Source: Owenia fusiformis
Taxonomy: Eukaryota; Annelida; Polychaeta; Sabellida; Oweniidae
Assembly: GCA_903813345.2 (NCBI GenBank)
Contig: CAIIXF020000291.1
Location: 630-64,629 of the forward strand
Direction of reading: 5' to 3'
DNA length: 64,000 nucleotides
The position numbers and the translations under genes were made by a program. The notes beneath the pieces are model-generated. The model did not search any database, was not told the DNA's origin, and saw only the letters and a list, made by a program, of their open reading frames with translations. Of this stretch, positions 56,340 through 64,000 are shown piece by piece (position 1 is the stretch's first letter; the number at the start of each line of letters is the position of its first letter).

Positions 56340-57273
56340 CAGATGTATAATCTTACAGTGAAAAATAGAGTGGAAATTGAGTCAATTTTTTTTATCTAGA
56401 TCAACGGTCATGAACTAAGTCAAATCTTACATTTTCTACATTCTATCAATTATCTTTGTCACCATTTATCGAAATACTTTACTCTTTTTTCACGATGTAG
56501 ATTAGAAACAGTCCTTTCATATTTTCAAATTTGGTGCCCATGTTAAGTCAATGGGAAAAAAGCTTTTTTGAAGTGAGAAATACGAAATATAGACTGAGTT
56601 CAGTATAATTTAATGAAAGCTTTCAAAAGAAAGGGACCTCAAAAGCCATCTAGCTTCAAAATTTTGACACCAAAATACCTAGGTCAAAATCTAGGTCAAA
56701 TCCAGAGGTTTTCCTTATTTTTGCGATTCTGACACTACACTTTAATTATATTCCTCGAAACTGTGTAGACATGTAGCCAAGAGTGTGCTGATAGTATTAG
56801 CCTTTGCCGTCAGAAAGTATTTAAACCCACTTTTCAGATATGGTGTCCGAAAAGTAGGTCAAAATAAAAAATTCTCCAAATTTAACGTTTGAGTTATGAA
56901 TTAAGAACAGAATTTTTTCAGAAATCCAATTCTGCGAAAGTCAAGAGTAGAGAAGAAAATATTGAAAAATGCATCCATCCTTCCTATCTGATCCTATCCT
57001 ATCCTTCCTATCTATCCTTCCTTTGTATCCTTTCCTTCCTATCCTCTCCTATCGAATCCTTTCTTCCTATTCTGTTCTATCCTATCCTTCTTTCTTATTC
57101 TATCCTATCGTTCCTTCCCATTCTATCCTATCCTACCTTCCTATTTTATCCATCCATCTTATTCTGGATGACTCAGCTTATTCTGGATGACTCGGCTTAT
57201 TTTATATGACTGGGCTTAAAAAAGTCTAGATCTGGAGTCTGAAATTGAACTTCGTTCAATTTCCAAAGTCTAG
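56340..57273 (+). mobile_element. Helentron-like family A copy 6, 5' truncated
   Basis: Recognisable A body begins near AAATTGAGTCAATTTTTTTT, so the 5' end is missing. One unit, a pyrimidine tract and TGACTC motifs at 57,169 and 57,188 follow. The 3' end is complete: ATCTGGAGTCTGAAATTGAA, hairpin, CTAG at 57,270-57,273. It is flanked by a duplicated GTCTAG that marks this subfamily. Confidence 0.7.
57169..57213 (+). promoter_or_regulatory. TGACTC motif pair in copy A6
   Basis: TGACTCA at 57,169 and TGACTCG at 57,188, then a decayed TGACTGG at 57,207, at 19-bp spacing. Same subrepeat as in copies A2 to A4. Function inferred from the motif only. Confidence 0.35.
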
Positions 57274-57414
57274 TTATTCTTATTATTCCGTAGCCGTTTT
57301 TTCAGAAACTATAAGGTATCCAGTAAAGACCATTATACAGTTTATTTAGGTTCAGTATCTAGTTGGTGGGAAATTGGGTCAAATTTTTATCTAGGTCAAA
57401 GGTCAAGAACTAGG

Positions 57415-57881
57415 GTAGAAAGCAACTTACTTTTTCACCCATTGGAATACATGTAAAATTGGCAAAGTTCAAATCATAATTTCTCAAATCCCAGCCCATC
57501 GAATCCTCACATACATTCAGATCATGTAGTCCTATTCAAAAACTTCCCGTTCGGTTATATGGTGAAAAAAATATCCCACGAACGAAAAAAGATTTTGCTA
57601 CATTTATAAGCGAGCATTGATTTCTGGGCCTGTAAAAAGCACGTAGGACCTGATTACCCCATTGATTTACTGAGACCGCCAAAAATATAATTCAATTTTT
57701 TGGTTCAAAATAATAATCTGTCAGCGGTCCCTGACACTCCTACTAGCTATCACCAAACATTAATTGCCAATACATGTACACATATACGTGCCATACATCT
57801 ACAAAGTAGCGAACTAGTGTATTAAGTACTACTTTTCCTATACGATGAGCAAAACAAATCGCACGTGAGTTGTATTGACCC
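57415..57881. repeat. Left terminal direct repeat
   Basis: First copy of the 467-bp repeat, with internal landmarks CCCGTTCGGTTATATGGTGA and CACGTAGGACCTGATTACCC. It is followed by TATTAGTGTCATGG. Confidence 0.9.
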
Positions 57882-58752
57882 TATTAGTGTCATGGTTGAC
57901 TGAATATGCATTTTATTCAATATGAATTTTAAAGTTCGGGGTTTTATGAAGTGATATGTACATTTTTGCTCAAATCCCCTCAGCACTTTTGATTTTATAG
58001 GGTTCTCTTGACCCCTGGGGTCATTATATTTTGTGACAATTTATTCCAGACTAAATGTACTTATTTTGTCATTAAAATATCTTATTAGAGAAACGTTCAG
58101 GAAAAGTTGCGCTATCCACAAGACTTCTTGTCACTGCACTGATAAATGTAGCAAAATAGGCAAAATAATTCAGCCTTGAGCATGAAAATTTTGAATTTTT
58201 GGACAAATTTTGGGCTATTTTGGGGGATTTTTGCCCATAACGATACTAATCTACTTAAAACAGCTGTTTAAAGTTGTACAAATTGCTTAAGTGATTTATA
58301 TTCTCTCATAAGTAGGACTATTTGCTACTTTACTAAACTGAACATCATTGATTTTTCGTATTTCATGAACTTCTGATGGCTAGTTCAAGTAGCATTGTCT
58401 TTTGTGCAGGTTTACTGAATACGTCCCTTTAAAATTGGGTCTTTCGTGGGTTTAAAGGGTCAAAATGTTGGAACTTCGCACACTGTGGAACGTTTGGGGT
58501 GTGTTTCCTTTAATTTGGCAAGAACTGCATCAAATTACTTGATAAGAGAGCAGAAATGTAGCAATTTAGGCTGAAAAGTACTGTTTTCAATGAAAAAACG
58601 AAAATTGCTGACTCAGCAAAATTAAGATCGTCGTCTCCAGAATTTTAGGGGTTAATTTGCAAAACTTTAAATGGTTCCATAGAAAGATATGCGAAATATG
58701 GCTAAATTCGACATATTTCTCGAAATTCACTAATAAATGTGGTTGATATTAG

Positions 58753-59219
58753 GTAGAAAGCAACTTACTTTTTCACCCATTGGAATACATGTAAAATTGG
58801 CAAAGTTCAAATCATAATTTCTCAAATCCCAGCCCATCGAATCCTCACATACATTCAGATCATGTAGTCCTATTCAAAAACTTCCCGTTCGGTTATATGG
58901 TGAAAAAAATATCCCACGAACGAAAAAAGATTTTGCTACATTTATAAGCGAGCATTGATTTCTGGGCCTGTAAAAAGCACGTAGGACCTGATTACCCCAT
59001 TGATTTACTGAGACCGCCAAAAATATAATTCAATTTTTTGGTTCAAAATAATAATCTGTCAGCGGTCCCTGACACTCCTACTAGCTATCACCAAACATTA
59101 ATTGCCAATACATGTACACATATACGTGCCATACATCTACAAAGTAGCGAACTAGTGTATTAAGTACTACTTTTCCTATACGATGAGCAAAACAAATCGC
59201 ACGTGAGTTGTATTGACCC
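58753..59219. repeat. Right terminal direct repeat
   Basis: Second copy of the 467-bp repeat, preceded by GGTTGATATTAG and followed by TAGG, which matches the left flank. Confidence 0.9.
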
Positions 59220-60409
59220 TAGGTCAAATTCAGTACTTTGTCACTTTTTTCGATTTTATCGGTCGTCCTTCAATATTTTTGATCCAGGTTTTTTTCATTG
59301 TGTTCCTCATAAAAAAGTAGAAAAGCTAAGATCGATTTAATTTTTTGGTATCTCAAACCGATTTTGAGATATCAGTGTCCGAAAACGAGGTTCAAAAAAA
59401 AGTTCTTCGAATCCAATGTCCAGGATATCAGTCTTATGGGAAATTTTCTCAGGATTCCGAATCTGAAAACCAAATTTCGATTTGACTTCCGGTTCAGAAG
59501 TTATGGCGTTTTGAAAATTCAAAAATCGCTAAATTTGGTGCCCCATGTTAATTCAATGGGAAAAAATATTTTTTTGAAGTGTAAAATACGAGATATAGAC
59601 TAAGCACAGCTAAACATAATGGAAGCCCATCAAAGAAAGGGACCTCAAGACCTTCTTTTCATAAAAATTTGGACACCAAAATGCCTAGGTCAAAATCTAG
59701 GTCAAATTCATAGGTTTTCCTTATTTTTTCGATTCTGACACTACACTTCAATAATTTGCTTCAAAATTGTGTATACAGATAGGAAAGAGTGTGTTAATAG
59801 TGTTAGCCTTTTTCCGTCAGAAAGTGTTTTGACCCACTTTTGAGATATGGTGTCCGAAAAGTAGGTCAAAATAAAAAATTCTCTAAATTTAACGTATGAG
59901 TTATGAATTAAGGGTAGAATTTTCTCAGGAATCTGAATCTGCAAACCAAATTTCCATCCGACTTCCGATTCCAAAGTTATGGCGTGTCCAAAAAGTAGGT
60001 CAAAATAAAAATTCGCCAAATTTAACGTATGAGTTATGAATTAGGGGTAGAATTTAGTCAGGAATCCGAATCTTTAAATCGAATTTTGATCCGACTTCCG
60101 GTTCGGAAGTTATGGCGTTTTGAAATTTCGGAAAATCGATCTGATGGTATCCTGATAGAAAGTCAAGAGTAGAGAAGAAAATGTTGAAAAATTCATCCAT
60201 TCCTCCTATCTGATCTTATCCTATCCTTCCTTTCTATCCTTCCTTTGTATCTTTTCCTTCCTATCCTTCCTTTCCTCTCCTATCATATCCTTTCTTCCTA
60301 TTCTGTTCTATCATATCCTTCTTTCTTATTCTATCCTATCGTTCCTTCCTATTCTGTCCTATTCTGTCCTATCCTACCTTCCTATTTTATCCATCCATCT
60401 TTTTCTGAA

Positions 60410-60553
60410 TGACTCAGCTTATTCTAGATGACTCGGCTTATTCTGAATGACTAGGCTTATTCCATCCACCCATCCATCTTTTTCTGGTTGACTCAGCTTA
60501 TTTTTGATGACTCAGCTTATTCTGGATGACTCAGCTTATTCTGGATGACTGGG
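60410..60553 (+). promoter_or_regulatory. Array of TGACTC motifs in copy A7
   Basis: TGACTCA at 60,410 is followed at 19-bp steps by TGACTCG and TGACTAG. After a CCATCCACCCATCC interruption further TGACTCA motifs follow, up to a decayed last copy at about 60,548. Same 19-bp unit as elsewhere in family A. Confidence 0.4.
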
Positions 60554-60612
60554 CTAAAAAAAGTCTAGATCTGGAGTCTGAAATTGAACTTCGTTCAATT
60601 TCCAAAGTCTAG

Positions 60613-62367
60613 TTATTATTCTTTCTTTCTTTCCGTACACGTTTTCTCAGCAACTAGAAGAGCTTACTTTAACCTACTTACATGGCTAACATAGCCCATT
60701 GACCTAGTTTCTGGGAAATTAGGTCAACTTTTTATCTAGGTCAAAGGTTAAGAACTAGGTCAAATCTTACGTTTTTAACATTCTGTCAATTATCTTCGTC
60801 ATTATTTATCGAAACACCTGTATGTACATCTCATTGTGTAGCTTAGAAAAAAACAAATCGAGAGTGTGCCATCCGTTTTTTGATTACTCTTACCAATTTT
60901 GAGATATGGCGTCCGGAAAGTAGGTCAAAGTAAAAAGTTAACCAAATTTAACATATGAGCTATGACATAAGTGTAGAATTTTCTCAGGAATCCGAATCTG
61001 CAAACCAAATTCCGATCCGACTTCCGGTTCGGAAGTTATGGCGTTTTGAAAACTCAAAAATCGCTAAATTTGGTGCCCATGTTAAGTCAATGGGAAAAAA
61101 GATATTTTTGAAGTGAAAAATATGGAAAATAGACTGAGTTCAGCTTCACATAATCAAAGCCTTTAAAAGAAGGGGACCTCAAAAGCCATATAGCTTCAAA
61201 ATTTGGACACCAAAATGCCTAGGTCAAAATCTAGGTCAAATTCATAGGTTTTCCTTATTTTTTCGATTCTGACACTACACTTTAATTATATTCTTCGAAA
61301 TTGTGTATACATGTAGCCAAGAGTGTGCTTATAGCGTTAGCCTTTTGCCGTCAGAAAGTATTTTGACCCACTTTTGAGATATGGTGTCCAAAAAGTAGGT
61401 CAAAATAAAAAGTACTCCAAATTTAACGTTTGAGTTATGAATTAAGAGTAGAATTTTCTCAGAAATCCGAATCTGCAAACCAAAGTTCGATCTGACTTCC
61501 GGTTCCAAAGTTATGGCGTGTCCAAAAAGTAGGTCAAAATAAAAATTCGCCAAATTTAACGTATGAGTTATGAATTAGGGGTAGAATTTTGTCAGGAATC
61601 TGAATCTTTAAATCAAATTTCGATCCGACTTCCGGTTCGGAAGTTATGGCGTTTTGAAATTTCGGAAAATCGATCTGATGGTATCCTGATAGAAAGTCAA
61701 GGAAAAAAGATTTTTTTGAAGTGTAAAATACGAGATATAGATTGAGGGCAGCTTAAGATAATGAATTCCTATAAAAGAAGGGGACCTCAAAAGCTACCTA
61801 GTTTCAATATTTGGACACCAAAATGCCTAGGTCAAAATCTAGGTCAAATTCATAGTTTTTCCCTATTTTTGCGATTCTGGCACTACAGTTTTAGGATTTG
61901 CTTCAAAATTTTGTATACAGGTGGCAAAGAGTGTGCTAATAGTGAGAGCCTTTTGCCGTCAGAAAGTATTTTGACCCACTTTTGAGATATAGTGTCCGTA
62001 AAGTAGGTCAAAATAAAAAGTTCTCATAATTTAACTTATGAGTTATGAATTAAGGGTAGAATTTTCCCAGGAATCCGAATCTGCAAACCAACTTTCAATC
62101 CGACTTCCGGTCAAAAATTCCTACTAACCTACCTACTTACCTACTCGGCTACCTACTTAGCTACATAGTCAGCTACTTACTCAGCTACCTACTCAGCTAC
62201 TTACTCAGCTACCTGCTCAGCTGCTTACTCAGCTACATACACAGCTACTTACTCAATTACTTAATCATCTACTTACTCAGCTTCCTACTCAGTTACTTAC
62301 TCAGCTCTTTACTCAAGTAAATCAATCTGGAGTCTTAAATTGAACTTTGTTCAATTTACCAATCTAG
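60613..62367 (+). mobile_element. Helentron-like family A body 8
   Basis: It starts in TTATTATTCTTTC after A7 without its own palindrome. The body has units marked at 61,133 and 61,740, then a TACTCAGCTACC microsatellite (62,120-62,320), ATCTGGAGTCTTAAATTGAA, hairpin and CTAG at 62,364-62,367. Its 3' part matches that of copy A1. Confidence 0.7.
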
Positions 62368-63772
62368 TTATTATTATTATTATTATTATTCTTTATTTAT
62401 TCTTCCTAAACCTTTTTCTCCTACTTCCAACTAGCTTTCAGCTAGCTACTACATAACCCTACAAGGGACCTAGGCTGAACTTGGCGGGAAAGGAATTTTT
62501 ATCTAGGTCAAGGTCAAAGGTCAAAATCTAGGTCAAATCTAAGTTTTTTTTAAGTTTCTCAAATCCTGACACTACACTTCAATATTTTTGGCTGAATTTT
62601 TGCATACAGATAGATATTAGTATTCTATTAGTCTTAACCTTTTGCCGTCTAGAGAAATTTTGCCTAGATTTTGAGATATTGAAGGTCAAAAAAAGGTCAA
62701 AAAAGGTCTTTTTTCAACTTGCTTCAAATTGACCAAATTTTTTTTTAAAACTCATCTACAAATTCTCAGGATTCCAAATCTGACCTTACTTTTGACCTTT
62801 GACCTTTGGTTGACCTTCAGTGACCTCCGAAAGGTCAAAAAAGTTGATTTTTCAAATCGATTTTCTGGATTCAAATTTAGGTATATTTATTCACAAGAGA
62901 CCTCCTGAGGTCTAAAAAAGTAAAATTTGCAAGGTCAAAGGTCAAGGTCATCAAACGAAATCACAAACTGTGTTTTCTAAGTTTCTCAAAATTGGAGACT
63001 ACAAATCAATTTTTTTTACTGAAAGTCAGAATATATATTCATCTAAAGGTTCTACACATATTAGCAATTGACAGTTTATTAAAATGTTGCTCCAGTTTTG
63101 AGATATTAGAACTCAAAAACTGAAAAAAGGTCAAATTTCGAAATTTTTCAAGGTCAAATTTCAACTTGCTCTAAATTGACCAAACTTTTTTTTAAAATGC
63201 ATCTACAAGATCTCAGGAACTCAAATCTGACCTTAGTTTTGACCTTTGACCTTTACTTGACCTTCAGTGACCTTCGAAAGGTAAAAAAAGTTGATTTTTT
63301 AAATTGATTTTCTGGATTCAAATTAAAGTTTATTCAATCAGAAAAGATATATTGAGGTCTAAAAAAGTAAAATTTTCAAGGTCAAAGGTCAAGGTCATCA
63401 AACAAGATCACAAACTGTGTTTTCTAAGTTTCTCAGATTTCGTCCTCATACTTCATTATTTCTTGCGATGAATTAAAATGTAACTAGATATAAGCATTCT
63501 CTAAAAATTGCTCACTATATGTACGCATTAATTTTTTACAGTTTTTGAGATATTTGACGTCAAAAATCGGCAAAAATCTGTCATTTTTCAACTTGCTTCA
63601 AATAAACCAGATTTTTTTTTAAAAATCATCTACAAGATCTCAGGAACTCAAATATGTCCTTACTTTTGACCTCCGACCTTTGGTTGACCTTCGGTGACCT
63701 TCGACCTGCTGAACTCCAAAAGGTCAAAAGGTCGGGGCCTCCTTAAGATTGCTTGCAATCTTCGATTTCTAG
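62368..63772 (+). mobile_element. Helentron-like family B body 4
   Basis: It has 1,405 bp, the same length as body 2, and appears almost identical to bodies 1 and 2. It follows the CTAG of A8 just as body 1 follows A1. It ends GGGGCCTCCTT, AAGATTGC/GCAATCTT hairpin and CTAG at 63,769-63,772. Confidence 0.75.
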
Positions 63773-63786
63773 TTATTATTATTATT

Positions 63787-64000
63787 AGACTCCAGATGAA
63801 AATCTGGAGTCTATTGCTTTTGCCAGTTTTCTTTATTATTATTCTTTCAGAATCTTCCTCCTTCCCAGATTTCTCACCAACTAGAAGAGCTTACTTTAAG
63901 CTGCTTACATGATTAACTAGGGAATGTATCTGGGATGATGGGAAATTAGGTCAAATTTTTATCTAGGTCAAAGGTCAAGAACTAGGTCAAATCCAGTACT
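63787..64000 (+). mobile_element. Helentron-like family A copy 9, cut by the window end
   Basis: A complete family A 5' palindrome (AGACTCCAGATGAAAATCTG...) begins in the TTATTATTATT tract just after B body 4. The A body follows, including AGGTCAAAGGTCAAGAACTA at 63,966, to the last base. Confidence 0.75.

Larger units (their letters stand above)
57415..59219. mobile_element. Element with identical 467-bp terminal direct repeats
   Basis: Two direct repeats (57,415-57,881 and 58,753-59,219) appear identical by eye. They start GTAGAAAGCAACTTAC and end GTATTGACCC. TAGG flanks the whole on both sides (57,411-57,414 and 59,220-59,223), and the host A element reads through once it is removed. The 871-bp interior has no coding frame, no obvious tRNA primer site after the left repeat and no purine tract before the right one. 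The repeats lack TG...CA ends, so this is LTR-like in layout but not a typical LTR retrotransposon. Identical repeats suggest recent insertion. Confidence 0.85.
57274..60612 (+). mobile_element. Helentron-like family A body 7, split by an insertion
   Basis: It starts in a TTATTCTTATTATTC tract after A6 without a 5' palindrome. The body stops at AAGAACTAGG (57,414) and resumes at TAGGTCAAATTC (59,220), so the 57,415-59,219 element inserted into it. The rest holds one further unit, a pyrimidine tract, a TGACTC array (60,410-60,550) and a complete 3' end with CTAG at 60,609-60,612. Confidence 0.7.

Noticed and set aside
57415-59219. Ordinary LTR retrotransposon or old retroviral copy
   Set aside because: No gag or pol frame, no TG...CA termini, and no clear primer site or purine tract. 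Kept only as an element with terminal direct repeats of uncertain class.

Overview
This is an AT-rich, gene-poor stretch of an animal genome made almost entirely of transposable elements and tandem repeats. I see no recognisable host gene, no tRNA or rRNA and no CRISPR array. The only long coding region is an autonomous Helentron (Helitron2-type rolling-circle transposon) with OTU and endonuclease domains. That, together with GACGGACAGACA-type repeats and abundant AGGTCA-rich repeats, suggests an aquatic invertebrate, perhaps a mollusc. The organism call is inference and weak.

Layout. 85-14,845: a head-to-tail array of non-autonomous Helentron-like elements on the + strand, here called families A, B and C. 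14,846-18,600: AT-rich non-coding DNA with one TA-flanked mariner-like MITE. 18,625-21,735: about 24 copies of a 129-bp minisatellite. 21,738-22,582: a 26-bp minisatellite with a 234-bp higher-order repeat. 22,796-32,511 (minus): the Helentron genes, now two ORFs separated by a one-base frameshift. 33,237-34,527: a four-copy tandem repeat and an inverted-repeat element. 36,060-44,130: a degenerate array of shared modules with a segmental duplication about 3.4 kb apart. 44,141-45,441: a large foldback element. 47,068-50,250: two minisatellites. 50,965-55,640: several inverted-repeat DNA transposon remnants, some nested. 56,340-64,000: a second A/B array in the same orientation, interrupted at 57,415-59,219 by an element with two identical 467-bp direct repeats.

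How the pieces relate. Families A and B share a recognisable body rich in AGGTCA motifs but have different ends. In each family the 5' end is a palindrome whose outer arm is repeated inverted near the 3' end, followed by a small hairpin, the bases CTAG and a target T. This is the asymmetric terminal inverted repeat plan described for Helitron2/Helentrons. At 9,246-14,845 three 5' ends are followed by three bodies, as expected if each new copy inserted into the TTATT tract just inside the 5' hairpin of an older one. The minus-strand Helentron encodes the class of enzyme that moves such elements, but I could not find its ends, so a direct link to families A to C is not shown.

Strongest observations: the nested bracket-like arrays; family-specific covariation of 5' and 3' ends; the Helentron with two cysteine-protease-like domains, a homopolymer frameshift and a changed endonuclease residue; the 467-bp direct-repeat element; and the spread of perfect DR1 and AP-1 motifs inside the repeats.
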